The notes beneath the pieces are model-generated. The model ran no database searches. It was not told the DNA's origin and saw only the letters and a program-made list of their open reading frames with translations. The position numbers were made by a program, and so were the translations under genes. DNA of 64,000 nt, from assembly GCF_032854445.1 (NCBI RefSeq), contig NC_088301.1:55663187-55727186 (forward strand), read 5' to 3'. The DNA comes from Liolophura sinensis (Eukaryota; Mollusca; Polyplacophora; Chitonida; Chitonidae). Position 1 is the stretch's first letter. Every line of letters starts with the position of its first letter. This document shows, piece by piece, positions 39,201 through 52,006 of the stretch.

Positions 39201-39967
39201 CCTTTTGTCAAGCGTATGTAAGTTGAACAGTGATAGCGTCTGTCAACACAGGACTGTCCAACAAGAAGGGCAAAGCCAGTGAGAGATGATCAGCTGGAGA
39301 TCAGCTGATTTGGTCTTTATGCACTTACATATGTGGTTCATCATATTCAGCTCTGCCCACCATCAGCGACGTTGTTATTGTTTTTGTCCGGTTTATCCGG
39401 TAATCAATGATGGAAAACAAACTATCATTTTTGTTGCACACTCTGCATTCGTGTCATTCGATAGACAGATTGATGCAGTTAATTCGCACACAAATAAAAA
39501 CAGGTTATAACCTGATCATGAACTCGCTCTATTGTTCCCGTTTTCTTTTGATTGTCACTGGTAAGTGTTTACGACTTCCTTCACGTGTGCTGTTTGTCAA
39601 CGTTTTATAGTCAACAACAGTCAGTAAGAATGACAAAATAGCATAGAGGGCGAAATAGAATTGCTTCGTATCAGAACCGTAGTATGCAAAACGTATAAAT
39701 CGCCGCATTTTCCACATTTGATTTCTAATTACACCTTCACGTACAAAATATTGCTATTTCATCTTTTGGAAACGAACTACAAGAAGCTTACAGAAAAGCA
39801 AATAAAAAAAATCAACAACAGGCATACCAGTATTTTCCATTCCATGGGATTTAACTCCAAAATAGCTAAAACGGACGAACGACAGCATTTTGTCAATAAA
39901 TTCTTTGAATCAACATACATTTATTAATTTCACTCACAACAAACATGAAATTTAGTTCAAGTTGTGT
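36271..39967. other. No gene seen
   Basis: AT-rich, short ORFs only. It contains an inverted-repeat fragment at 36613-36660 and a C-rich tract at about 37459-37473. Confidence 0.5.
36613..36660. mobile_element. MITE-like terminal fragment
   Basis: GGGCCCAGGATTGCAAAGCTG followed by TCTTACATTCAAGTC matches the terminal repeat of the 58409-58632 element (GGGATCA.., ..CTTAGACTTCAGT). No matching right end was found. Confidence 0.35.
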
Positions 39968-42900
39968 CTATTGTTGAGTCTCCTTTTCGTAGTAGCTTGG
40001 TAAAAATGGCACAAATTTTGTCCATTTTCCGACAAAATATCGTCCGGGTATCCACAAGAAATCGCACACCTTGTCACTTGTAGCAGTCTTAGTGTCACCT
40101 GTGCATAATTGATTGTCTTCATCCTTAACACAACTGGATCTTTGACATGCATGTATAAATAAACAAAACAAAATATACAAATGGTTAATGATTGTATTAC
40201 AATAAACTGAAAGGAATCGAGAAGAAGATAGAATGATACAATGATCTTTGTTAGAAACTCGTAATTCCTTTGTAAACAAAGATGGGTTATTGATTGCTAA
40301 GTCTATAAAGACCCACATAAAATAAATTAATATAGTACATAAAACAAACATCGATCTTGATTCATCTTATTTTACCTGGTAATGGGAGGTCGAGAAAAAA
40401 CCCTATAAATCCTCCCAGGAATGGAGAGTTTCCCGAGAGACCGAGAAGAAATCGGTTGACTTCTCTATTACCTTCAAGTAAAATTTGATATTATTGGTAA
40501 ATGTGAAAGGAATGATTAGGCAATTTTACGTTCGTACGTTATACATTTCCAACGTTCTTGAAAAAGAATTCAAATTGAGGAACAGCGCGTCTTTGAGGCT
40601 TGACCACGTACTTTTACTGACTAGCCACATATTACAAATATGGGCGGCCAAATTAAGAGTTATCGAAATAGATAAGTCTATTATCTATATAAATAATTTA
40701 TCGATTGTGTACATCGATATCAATAGATCCTATATCAATACCAATAATTGATTTATCATTATCGATAATTCTCGATGAAATGGTAATATGGCTCCTCGTA
40801 GGCTTTCGTATAAAGAGAAAAAGGAAATAAACTGATTCAGAAATCTTCTTTTATTTGTGCGTTTTTATATTTTCCACTATTGCATTCCCTCTGCCCCCTC
40901 CCCCCAAAGAAAAACCGTCACAAAAGACGAACAAAAAAAAAAAGAAAAAATAAAAAGATCCCGGACCCCGACATGACACTGTCACTGCATGATTATCCCG
41001 GGGCCCGACTTAATCAGCCAATGACAGTGCGTGTCATATACATGAGTGTTTCCAAAAAAGCGCGAAGCAAAACGTAATCAGATTGGCTTATTATGTTGAG
41101 GCCCGAGATCTTTGTCTGCTCCAAAAAAAAAAAAAAATACTCCGACTGCAAAATTGGGAAAAATAAAAAACGCACAGTTAAAAAGAAAACTGCCATGTCT
41201 TTTTACAAATCCGTACAGACGAGATATACCAGTGTTATATAATTTGTTCACAGCGTCCTTACCTTTCAAGTCAATTTAAAAGCCGAATTTATGTATAAGC
41301 AAAAAGTGTCTTGCGTAGTTTTCAGTCCCCAACATGATTAACAGAGATCTATAGTTAGGGTAAAGCCTCATAAATCAACTACTCTCCAAGAATAAGCAAC
41401 AATTTTTACCTCGGTCATTTGATTCTAGATGTGTATTTGTATACAGACGTTCACAAAAAAAACTATTAATGAGATTCTATAAATTAAATCTCTGTGAGGA
41501 ATAGTAGTATAAACAGCAGAGAAACCCCAAGTGGAGATCCATATCATCCTGGACCCATCGGGCAAACATGATGCCTAATTATAAGTGAGAAGTGAGAACT
41601 ATGTTGAAGGAGGCGATGCCCGCTCCTGCCACGATGGCGACTAAGGCCGCTATTAAACCACCCAGGACTGGGTCAGGAACAGACATCCTCACGGAGTGGA
41701 AATTGCCCACAACGTCGAAACACCCCAGGATCAGACCGCTTGCTTGGAAAACTAATCGGCTTCCAACCTGAATGAAATAATACACACGGAGGGAGAGGGG
41801 AGTGTAATGTGTATGTCTGCACATTGGAAACTCATGACATATGTTTAACGCTAGGATAAACATGCTTGCATGCAAATACAGGCATAAGGTAAATAACCAA
41901 CAACCAGGACGATAAGCGGAACGTTGGCGCTGCCAGCTTGCATTTGTCAGGCTAATAACGCTGACTATGACGCTCGATGACGCGTGGGTTATGCCGAGCC
42001 CTCCGGAGATAATACTACATACACCGGTGACAAAGATTCCCATATCGACGGCGTGAGAAAGTGGGAAGGGCACCCTACACACCAGCCATATAGTTACCCA
42101 GAGGCTCGATGATTTACATGAAAATGCAATTAACCATGGCCACAAAAATGCCCAGGCTAAAAAGACACTCCACCAAACTGCCCTGAAAATAGGAAACAGA
42201 GAAAAATGAAAATTTGAAAAGCAGTGTAAAGAATTATAGACGACTAGAATGTAGTTTTAAAAATTTTATGTCATGTATAACTTTGCCCTGAAATGTGTCC
42301 CATTATTAATTTTTCACCACCTTTTATCATCTTACAGGTACAAAGTCACTATATCCCCCAAATTTAGATAAGCCTTTCATAATTAGATATACATGCACGG
42401 AACACAGTATTATTTAAGTGAATGCATCACACTGAAGCCACACATAAAATGTCTGAATACACACAACCCCCCCCCCTCCCAAAGAAAAAACATCGCCTGT
42501 ATTGATTATATTTTAATGGCTACCAAAACAGTAAGTAAGAGTGCGACCTGGGTAATGGAAGTAAAACCAGTCTGCTGACAAGATAGCGGCTGATTTGGCA
42601 TCCGGCCGTGAACGCTTCTGGCTTATGCGATAAAATTCCTGTCATCGTAAGAAACAAGCACAACATCCCAAAAACATTGACAAAATCACCTGTAAATAAT
42701 ACGGTCATGCAATGTCAGCAAAATGCACCACACTAAATCCCTTGATTAAATAAAAAGATACTTTATATTATATGGTAACTATACATATACTGGAGAGTCT
42801 CAAACCTTCAAACCTTCAAACCTAAATATATATGGTCTTAAAACTTCAGAAACGGAAAGTAACACAAACAAAGTATTCAGTTATACTTAGAGAATATTTT

Positions 42901-43630
42901 GATCGAAAGTTTATGTGAAATAGTGATGTGGGATTTGTATTGTTCAATACATCTGAAAGCGCAATAGTTGAAGATGATCTCTAATTCCATTTATCCGTCA
43001 GGTGTAATACGTATGCATATCAGCTGTAACTTTGAATATTAATTATGAATACCTACTCGTTTTAACATAGAAATGCTAAACAGAATCTTGCATGCAAAGC
43101 GTTAGCTAGTGTACAACCCATTCTGTATACATTCCATTATATATGACGGTAGCTCTGAGATCAGTTAACCATGTTCCCGCTCTGAATTGTTACATTCACA
43201 AATTTAGAAATTCACAAATTCGGCCCTGTCGCCTGCGCTGTCCTCAGAGTGTCAAAGCTGTACAGTACACGACCAAAACAGTTTCCCATGATATTAAATT
43301 AATTCGTAATATCATCTCACCATATGCAGGAATAATACTTGAAAGACCATAGCGTTACAATTGTCATGAATATAACGGACGCATGCAATCGGACAGGATC
43401 GGAACTTGGCAAACCGCCATTTTCGTGTAACGTGATTCCGTTGCTAAGATTGTTTCTCCTGCTCTTCCAAATTCAGATTATCTTCTTTTTTAACAATAGA
43501 TGCTTATAGTTTCATCTGTTCATTATTAAAACCAAAAATAATGTTAAGATTCCCAAGCAACTTGTCAATAGCCCTTTTACTGTTGTAATCTTCTTTGTTT
43601 CAATCCAAACATTCTAACTGGTCTGCAAAA

Positions 43631-43670
43631 ATGTCGACTAGCAAAGTCTGGATTGCTTCCGAGACATTAG
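43631..43670 (+). CDS. Candidate first coding exon of an unknown plus-strand gene
   Basis: ATG at 43631 opens MSTSKVWIASETL and the frame ends at a consensus donor (TTAG/GTACGT). About 200 bases upstream, CCGCCATTTTCG (near 43413) resembles a YY1 site and the stretch is locally richer in CpG, as at a promoter. It lies within an intron of the dead SLC23 copy on the opposite strand. No downstream exon could be matched, so this is only a candidate. Confidence 0.25.
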
Positions 43671-44566
43671 GTACGTTTGTGTTAATTGTGACGTTAATTG
43701 TTAATCTTTATTATTCACGAATAACTAGGTGATAAGAAGTCTGAATTATTGTGGGAATTGTAGGGTAGAGATTTGGCATGTGTGGAGAACAGCACTCTCG
43801 AAATGAGTTTCAGGTTAGTGAGTGAAGGACTATACAGATATGAATTCCTGATTATGACTGGTACCTGAGAATTTTACAATCTTGTCCGATGTATTGACAG
43901 AAAGAAATTCAACTGTCATTTTATTTTAACAAGTTCTCATTTATTTATGACACATGTAGAAATATTTTGGTTTCGATTTAAAAACCGTTACTAAACCCAA
44001 TAAAGGTCTTAGAATGTGGACTGAAACGTGGCGTGTGAAATGAGACAGTTATCTATAATTTAAGTCTACAACTGTCCAAAAATTACTGTGCCAAAGCAGA
44101 CTGAAAGATCTCAACAGAGCACAACCGTTATAGTTACCAAATAGACGTGAAACACAGGGTAGGTGAGAATGTGACATCTCTTTTACAGGGCCCAAACTGG
44201 CAAAGGAGCTTTGACGTGTTCCAGGTAGGACGTCATGACCAAAAAAACTAGCCCTTAAGATATACACCAACATCGACAGGTTAAACAATGGTCACACTGG
44301 AACAACAGGAAGAGTATTACACTTAGATCAGTATGAAGTTATACGCTTTAAAGTCAAGGACGAGTCAACAAAATGGTTAATGATTAACTGGGTGGAACAA
44401 GTTCAACGGCCGAGCAAATGATGACTGGTTAGCAATAGCGTATGGGTAAAAAACAATTGGCTTTTTAAATGATGAACAGAAAACAGATGAAACTATAAGC
44501 ATCTGTTTATACAAATCACGCCTCATTCAATGTTTTTGTTTATGTTTGCTTATTTGTTTTGTTCGT

Positions 44567-44790
44567 TTACCGCCGAAATCAAGAATTGTAGTCATATAGA
44601 CGGAGGTAAACGGAGTGCCCGTGGTTAAACACGAGCTTTGTTAGGCACCTGATAACCCCAGGCCACATAAGTTGCGCCCAGTTCAGCCAGAGCTGGATTC
44701 GATCATGTGGACATATTAGCTGATCGGCTGTTACCAGAACGCCCTCGGGCAATGTATTTTTTGTATTTATTTATTTGATATACTCCACTA
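44567..44790. mobile_element. Decayed SINE-like repeat
   Basis: The stretch 'gtttaccgccgaaatcaagaa..' through 'cggaggtaaacggagtgccc' and on to 'agctggattcgatcatgtg' recalls the SINE body and a tRNA-like B box, with a TTTATTTATTTGATA string at about 44765-44780. The order is disturbed; it is probably two overlapping old insertions. Confidence 0.4.
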
Positions 44791-47700
44791 ATTCCACTTA
44801 TAACGATGAAACTCAGTTTTGCTGGAGGAGGAGGCCAACGGCAATGGCTATGGAATTTCAGAAAGGAAAACCAACAACCTTTGCCAAATTACTCACGAAG
44901 AGTTTCAGATAAGACTTCTGCTGAGACGTTCTTCCCAATGTGCACGTCTGAGTTAGTCGTTATATTCATTGAGGAAACGTGTGTAGAAAGCAACATCACA
45001 AGAAAACTCCAAACAAGCTTACCCTTCTCAGTTTCTACATCGTTGTATTCTACAACTGCTGTTTTAACTTCAACAGTTCACTTCAACGAAATCGAATTAC
45101 ATATTTATATATGTATGCATACATATAAACTTGTGTATTGCTTTTAGTTTACCATATATTTTCAATGTACAAGCTCCTTGAGAATTATTCTAAACAATTT
45201 ACCTTCTGTCCAGTTGTTTGGACAACACCATTCTGGTAATTTCTCAGTATTGAGCATAGGTACCAGGAAAGCAATATTTTAGTGCTTGTATCATATGCAA
45301 CCTAAAACAATGAATATACAGTTAACGTTAAATGGCATTTTCACTGCAAAGCGATCATTAGTAAAGTATTAGTAAACTTCGCCATGAACAGAGATGACGT
45401 AAACGGAATAAAGATAAACTATGGGTTCCAACATGATTATGTACTGGATTAAGAGTGTTTCCTACGAGGCAAAATACAAGGGCTCTTCCTCGTTCACCTC
45501 AAACCTCACATTCTCATTGTTTCCTGATAATCGTTCGTAATCCGTCACGTATAAATCCTTGTATATCTCTATCCAGCACGTATTTCAGCTTTTATTTTCT
45601 GTTTTCACAAAACTATCATAGGAAGGAATCCTTCACTAACTACGCCGCATATTCCCAAACATTTTGGTAGTCTAGGCCTGCCTGCACTTAACGGCAGCAT
45701 TTTCCATTCTCTAGTTTTAACTATAGAAACCATAAGAGAAAGGAAAAAGAACTTCAACGTGTGGTCTGATCCAGAGTTTTATTAAGTAATATTTAAAATA
45801 ATTAACAAAGTTCAACGATCAGTAAACTTTTCACAATTTAATGCAGATATACTGCTTCAGAAAATTCAGTTGTTTGAAGAACGGCACCAATTCCAGTCAT
45901 GGAAATGGTAGAACTGCTGACTTTTGTGTTAGTCTCTGAGACATGGTGAATATATAAACACTTTAGTATGATTTACAGTTTGACAGACTGACGGTTAAAT
46001 GTATTCCTCAAAATACATTACGAAGCAGGCGTGCACAAGAGACAATTTCAGGTTTTCAAACTCTTAAAGTCTCAAGAAATAAAATGGAACTACAAAGTTT
46101 AATTTGTAATTTTTATCAATTTGGAATACATATCGTTTAAATTTGCTTGTAAGTATATCATATTGGCACCATTGTATTGTAAGTTGGTGTAAGTATTTCT
46201 GTCATTTTAAGACATCTGGAACAGATGTTTGTCTTGGAAATATGAAATTGGCATTTTTATTTAAATACAACTTGAGTTAAACAACACGAAAAAAGGAGAT
46301 ACCTGAGGGCAAAAACTGTTAGTCTGTAGCATGTGAAATTATAGCAGAATATTTCTATATACGTGTTTAATTGATGTTTGCATTTACAGTATCAATGTAT
46401 GCATTTCCATGACGTGCAGCCATAACACATGCGTAACCAGGAACTTCGGGTTGTCTTGAACTTTATACAGAAGCTCTGAGCTCTTCTTCTTCTTCGAACA
46501 GATTCTACGTTCGCGCCGCATACGTCACCCATCGGAAAGTTTCCATTTGGGGTGTCACTGTCCACAGCTCCTTGCTTGGCATCTTGAAGAAGGAATGGTA
46601 CATTGTTTAGTTTACACGGAGAGCGTGATACAATTCTTCCATAGCACTGTATCCAACACACTTTACCTCGCACAAATGTATCTAGGTATCTTTTGTAGCC
46701 AAAATATCAGAGAAACTGAGAACATGTGGTATCGTTACACAACGCTTTAAAATGCATATTACATAACCTGCTATTAACGTTATATTACATGGACTCTTAG
46801 TGAAGCATACAGTTCTAGTAAGTACATTTATTCAAACATGTATACAAAAATATTGCTTCAATTATTTGGAAACAAATAGTTTGAACTCCACTCTACTAGC
46901 CCGTTTGCAAACAAACGGTATGCTTCAAAATAGTTTCAAGTGGAAAATAACCCTAGATCGTGATGTATGATTTTAGGAAATGTAGGTCCTATATGGCCCT
47001 GTTTTCAGAAGCTCTTACTTGATCCTTTGACCTGGTGTATAATATAAACTGCAAACTGTATAATAAACTGCATTACCCTGTGCCAAGGTATGGTGGCTAC
47101 AGTTCGTATACCTTTTGCTTTCGTCCAGCTTTTTATGTTGATGGTACCTCATTAAATAATGAGGAATAACACATGTCGCAGCCATGTGTCTATCTGCCCC
47201 AGACAAATCATCAGCGTTACACAAAACCCTTGACGAAGAAATGAAATGTTAAGTCTGTGAGATGGGCCAATCTCAATAGCCGGAGGTTCTGTTTTGTGAC
47301 GGCCTCTTAATGCGTTTCGCGTAATGAACAATCTTCTACATACCACGTGACGTGCAACGCACATTTAAAATAATATTTCACAATAAAATTAAACTTTAAA
47401 GACCACAGCTTTTTTGTAATCGTCTGTCTGTCAATCTTGCGCATTGGTTTCAAGAAGAACAGTGGTCAGTGTGGCAGAATATTGCTTTGCTAGGCTGAAA
47501 AGAGGTAATTCTGTTCTTTGTATGGAGAGAAAGTATACTGGTATTCGTAATATTTATTTTTACATGTCCTCTGGTGATAAAACAGCCCATCTTTACGCGA
47601 TGTTGTTGCGTACAACAGCTGTTCTTTATTATGTTATTAATTTTATACTGTATGTATCGTTGACCTGGAATTGTCAACTGTATGATAAAATCATTATTAC

Positions 47701-48185
47701 AAATGTAGTTTATATAGTAAAGCGATATCACTTGTTGTCTGCTTATAGCTATTGTCTGCATCACTTGAATATTAATATGCATTACTGGGGAAATGTGTCA
47801 TATATTGGCCTTCCTTGTCAACCACCCAAATAGATCTGAAGCAGTTGTCACAAACTGCGTTTGTCACAAATTGTGATACTATATGCTGATCTCTATTTGT
47901 ATCTGCTGTGTTTGCAAAAGCAGAAAACCCTCGTAACATGGCAAGATTATTATCTTCTACACACCATGTATATGTTCTCTGGGATATTCATGAATATACC
48001 ACTATTTCCAAAACGAACTCTTAATCTCACAGGTTTTATAATATTTCGCTTATATACCGTATTATTGAGAAAGGTAGTCATTTTTAGCTTGTGGATATGG
48101 GATATTCATACATTCAACTTCCGACAGTCTACACCAGTATCTGCATCAATATGCAATTGTCCAACAGACCTATATACATGTAACC

Positions 48186-48236
48186 AGGCTCTGTCCGGTT
48201 TCTTCCCACCATAATGCTGGCCGATGTTGTACAAGT
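48186..48236 (+). mobile_element. SINE fragment
   Basis: 'ccggtttcttcccaccataatgctggcc' followed by 'tacaagtgaaata' is the 3' part of the same SINE body in plus orientation. Confidence 0.65.
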
Positions 48237-48329
48237 GAAATACTATTTATTTCATAAGAAATATCCGATATTACTGAAGGGGGATAATTTGATACTTTAA
48301 TTTAGAGTGGTCTCCCTTGTCAAACGTAC

Positions 48330-48429
48330 CTGTAGTTGAGCCCACAAGCGAGAACGTCATGCCGGTGACCAGCACGAGCAGGGCTCCTGATGTACACGTC
48401 TGACCACCTGACACCTGCGACTGGCCCAT
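48330..48429 (-). other. Candidate first exon of SLC23 copy 2
   Basis: On the minus strand an ATG at 48429 opens a 33-codon frame (MGQSQVSGGQTCTSG.., then a hydrophobic stretch) that ends in ACAG/GTACGT, phase 1. Copy 3 also has a short first exon ending in phase 1, and this segment is upstream of the second-exon remnant of copy 2, so it fits by position. The sequence itself does not match the first exon of copy 3. Confidence 0.3.
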
Positions 48430-48463
48430 CCCAGTTGTTTCGTGCAATGCGCGTGGTTTAGGT

Positions 48464-48890
48464 ATGCATGTTTCTCAACAAATAAAACAAAAAATTATTG
48501 AAGGTCAGTATGTCGACTTCGCAACCTATTTACCAATTAATCCTGATGTAAAGTTCGAGAAACGATTTACGTTACATGGGTTTGGGGATATAGTCACAGG
48601 AGATGTAAATCCTTATAAGATAGATACTTTTGACAGGTGGTTCGATTCTTTCATAATTTTTATGGACATTTATCTTGACTCACCCTGGAGCAGCCAGGGG
48701 ATTGCTGAAGTATGTGCATACTATCCGTTTGGGTGTCAACCGGGGAGCGTGGAAAGAATGCTTCATACAATATAGGTAAGGAAAGCAGCCATTCCTTCTC
48801 ATTCTTGGGCGGTGGTAGAGTCGGAATTATGGCTTATCTACATGGGCTCTTCAATCGGGTATCGAGCTGACCCTAGTTCACAGCCAGTGC
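48464..48890 (+). pseudogene. DIRS ORF1 (gag-like) remnant
   Basis: It reads VSQQIKQKIIEGQYVDFATY.., then IDTFDRWFDSFIIFMDIYL, then (after frameshifts) RLGVNRGAWKECFIQYR and AAIPSHSWAVVESELWLIYM. This is the order seen in the first ORF of many animal DIRS elements, where the family pattern is 'KI..GEY.D...L', 'W..AF..FM.IYL', 'SW..ID.ELWL.YM'. A Cys/His-rich, zinc-knuckle-like stretch follows in another frame (SCPYYHACKWCNCN, about 48930-49000). Confidence 0.7.
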
Positions 48891-49019
48891 AAGCAAAATA
48901 CTAATTGTACAACAACACGGACTCTTGTCTCAAACAATCTTGTCCTTACTACCATGCATGTAAATGGTGTAACTGCAATATCCTAGCCGTTACCTGCCAT
49001 AAGCGTAATCCTCATACGT

Positions 49020-50300
49020 GTCACTTATGAGCATTACAGCCTCGTACATTTCGACCCACTTTTCGATTCCAACCATCCGGCCCTGCACCTCCAGCACAAT
49101 TCCCCTATCAAACCCGAGGCCCACAATAATTACCTGGCTCTATATCCTGATACTGACGCTGCCTCACTGTTGTCATCTGACTTTCGTGAAGGGTACACCC
49201 TTAATTATTCTGGTCCTTGTTTAATAAATCTGTAAAAATCTTAACTCGGCAAGTGAATGTGCGTCCCAAGTATGCGAAAGAAATTAACTTTGGCGTATTA
49301 GCGGACCTTTCACAGAGTTACCATTACCCAGCCCACGAGTATCCCTATAGGTGTTATCCCGAAGACGGACGAAGGATGTGGGTTAATTAGCCATTTGTCT
49401 TATCCATTGGGAAGTAGCGTTATTGCATTCATAGATCCCGCACAACGCTCAGTCAGCTATACACTTTTGGTACAGTTATACAAATGATTGCTAAACTAGG
49501 CAAAGGGATACTGATTGGTAAGGTGGACATTAAATCAGCGTACCGATTGTTACCAGTCCTTCCGAGGGAGTTTGAGTTGATGGGTAATAAATTTCAAGGT
49601 AACTGCTTCATTGACAAATGCCTTCCAGTAGGGTGTGCTGTATCCTGCCGAACATCTGAAACACTGTCTACTTTCTTATACGGGCTAACAGTTCACAAAC
49701 ACAACTGCAGTACTATGGGTCACTATTGTCGAAAAAAATAACACCAACACATGCGTGTCACTTATGGGTAAGTTTATTGACATTTCTGCCGACTTTGGGT
49801 TCACTGGCCCATGATAAAACTGTTGGCCCTCCACATTCCCGAAATGCCTTGGTTTTGAAACAGACACTGTTACCAGTGAGCATTCCTAGAGACATCCCTG
49901 AACTAGTGAACACGGTTAGCAGTTTTTTTGGGGACGAAAACAAGCCACATTGCGCGATCTGCAATCTTTAGTTGGTAAGCTTAATTTTTTTTTGCTTACG
50001 TAGGGCGTTCATTAGGCGGTTTCATAATGTCACATGTAGAGCCAATGAACCCTCACCATTATATTCGCATTGATTTGGAGATGCAATATGATTTACAAAT
50101 GTAGTTACAGTTCCTAAATCATTTCAACAGTACAGTTTATTTCCACTCTGATATCTGTTTTTCAAATGCTGTGTTTACAACGCTGGCAACAGTATCCTAG
50201 GATGTGGGGCCCACACAATGCTACACAACATTGTTTGAATGATCATCCAGTCGAGGCCGTCTTTTGTTACACAGGTCGCGAAACCAAAGGCGTTAATAGA
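49020..50300 (+). pseudogene. DIRS reverse transcriptase and RNase H remnant
   Basis: In successive frames: YPDTDAASLLSSDFREGYTL, then SPIGVIPKTDEGCGLISHLS (about 49340-49400), GKVDIKSAYRLLPVLPREFE and DKCLPVGCAVSC (49500-49660), LMGKFIDISADFGF (about 49762), the RNase H-side ATLRDLQSLVGKLNFF (about 49945-49990), and HHYIRIDLEMQYDLQM followed by LQFLNHFN (about 50053-50130). The catalytic YxDD-type segment cannot be read, owing to frame damage near 49680-49740. At least three frameshifts and several stops are present. Confidence 0.8.
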
Positions 50301-51169
50301 TCTACACAAAGTTTTCGTTGTTTTGGGAAGAAGCGGTTGAAAACAATGTTTTAGCGATTGAAGTAAGAAGTTTTCTAAATATTAAACCTTAATTAATACC
50401 CATGTGACACTTTATGCATATGTATAGACTTGTAAAACTAATAATTTTAATATGTTTACGAAGTCAAATAATGTCTACGGAGCAATGTGATAAAACATTA
50501 ACACCGCACAGAGAGAATACATTCCTCGGAGTTGTCGAAATGAGCACTTGGTGCCGAGACAAACTACACAGGTTTACCACAAACGCTTACTCTGTTATTC
50601 GGTAACGTTCAGTTTAGTAAGTTGTTCCACGGAAGTTAGCTCACCTTAGCCTGATCTCATGGCGGTACCCAAGAATACCGCAAATTTCTGTATTTGTATA
50701 GACTTCAAACACACTTTAAAAGCAGATCTTTATCTATTCAGCAAATGTTCGCTGTACAGCTCATTTAGAATCTTAAATAGATATTTTATGATTATTACAC
50801 ATAACAAATTTGCTTGAAAAATATCCAGTAGTTTGTAAAATTTAATTTGCTTAACTGAAGATGTAACATGTTTACCTTTTCTCAATGTTTAGCTGTATTT
50901 GGGGCCAAGGGCTTACAGAATGAATGACTAGCGGCAAGTAATGGAGCCAGGGTATTTCACAGGGTAAATATTTCACGTTTCATCAGGTCCGCTGAGGTAA
51001 ACGGGGATAAAAAAAAAGCAATTGAACATCAGGCATCGGTCCAGACATTCCCACACATGATCATGTAAAAGGGTGATGTGTGTAATTAAGTGGATTTTAT
51101 TACTATAGGTTGATATTGCTCGGCTATGCTGCTAGGATGAATATTATAACCATGCACTATATTGTTTCT

Positions 51170-51440
51170 TTTATTTATTCATTTATTTCACTGTTGTTTA
51201 ACGCCATAGTTAAAATTTCTCCACTTCTAAGTGTACGATTGCATTCAGCATTAAGGGTGAAAAAAAACCCAGGGAGCTTGCGGTAAACCACCAACATTTG
51301 GCGACCTTTACAGACGATTTTCCGGCATATGACATGTACAGATGTACACACCATACAGGTGGGAGACAGGTATGGAAGCCGGATGAGGACATCTCGCCCC
51401 GCGACCCGACTTTTCCCACGTTTGACATACAAATATGCCT
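51170..51440 (-). mobile_element. Diverged SINE-like element
   Basis: It starts with TTTATTTATTCATTTATTTC and 'gtttaacgccatagtt' (tail in antisense) and continues through 'cggtaaaccaccaacatttggcgacc', a body variant different from the main SINE. It ends near 'cgcgacccgacttttccc'. Confidence 0.5.
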
Positions 51441-51825
51441 ACCATCACGAACGTTAGATTATGGAAACGGCCTTACCATGGTCGGCGGTAGCTTAGTTTC
51501 AGCAGTGAGAGCGAAAGAATTTCGGATACTTATCAGTGATATAAATACGCATACTGAAGACAACATTAAATGCGTATGTTATCAGATACCAGATGCAGAA
51601 AATGAGACGGCAAATGATAGTCGTGTAATTCCGCATATTATATTATGTTTTCGATTGAGACATTCCCTCATAGGATCATTTAAGCATGTCATGTTTGTTT
51701 ATAACGAAATAGTTGTAAAAAAGAAATCCAAGCTACATTTCGCCTCATGGTAAGTCATCTTCCCAACACCAGAGCTGCTGGAGAAAAGACAGGATGCCTT
51801 AGAATCGATCCCGTTTTAAGCAAAA

Positions 51826-52006
51826 TTAGTTATTTATTTGATCAGTGTTTAACGCCGTAGTCATGAATATCTGTCTTATTCATGACGGCAGTATACGTTT
51901 ACGGAAACCGGAGGAAACCGAGTAGAGCCAAGAGGAAACTAATCAGAGAAATGAGAAAATCGAACAGAGCCAAGAGGAAACCGAGCAGAACCAGGAGGAA
52001 ACCTTC
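51826..52006 (-). mobile_element. SINE fragment with an internal 'aggaaaccgag' expansion
   Basis: TTATTTATTTGATCAGTGTTT and 'aacgccgtagtcat' are the SINE tail in antisense. From about 51904 the body element 'ggaaaccgag(ta/ca)gagccaag' is repeated about five times imperfectly, a local expansion of the conserved 'gggaggaaacc' part. Confidence 0.6.

Larger units (their letters stand above)
39968..46590 (-). pseudogene. SLC23 family transporter, copy 2, inactivated
   Basis: Remnants follow the exon order of copies 1 and 3. About 46590-46415 (SELLYKVQDNPKF); about 45945-45858 (TNTKVSSSTISMTGIGAVLQTT); 45301-45203 (AFLVPMLN..LPEWCCPNNW); about 44270-44138 (VMTSYLEHVKAPLPVWAL, then a stop); 42689-42548 (frameshift before SAAILSADWFYFHYPG); 42182 to about 41943 (stop after GVSF, stop after CIFM, stop after MAGV, plus frame changes); 41767 to about 41530 (about ten codons of the SRNYV helix deleted and an in-frame TAA); 40471-40376 (intact 96-nt exon); 40146-39968 (C-terminus, its AG acceptor changed to AT). 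The exons for IGPLTIAPT and the short linker were not found. Many independent lesions make a functional product implausible. Confidence 0.92.
48464..50300 (+). mobile_element. Decayed DIRS-type (tyrosine recombinase) retrotransposon
   Basis: A gag-like first ORF remnant is followed by a reverse transcriptase and RNase H remnant in the same orientation and order as in DIRS/Ngaro elements. Both parts carry several frameshifts and stops. No tyrosine recombinase domain, split direct repeats or internal complementary region was found, so the element is a fragment. It lies between the dead SLC23 copy and the intact copy 3. Confidence 0.8.

Noticed and set aside
44806-45147. 113-codon plus ORF
   Set aside because: No recognisable domain; it overlaps repeat debris at its start and ends in AT-rich sequence.
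47444-47833. 129-codon plus ORF and 110-codon minus ORF over the same bases
   Set aside because: Overlapping ORFs on both strands in AT-rich DNA without motif or splice support.
51298-51753. 151-codon plus ORF
   Set aside because: It starts within a SINE-like element and lacks any recognised motif.
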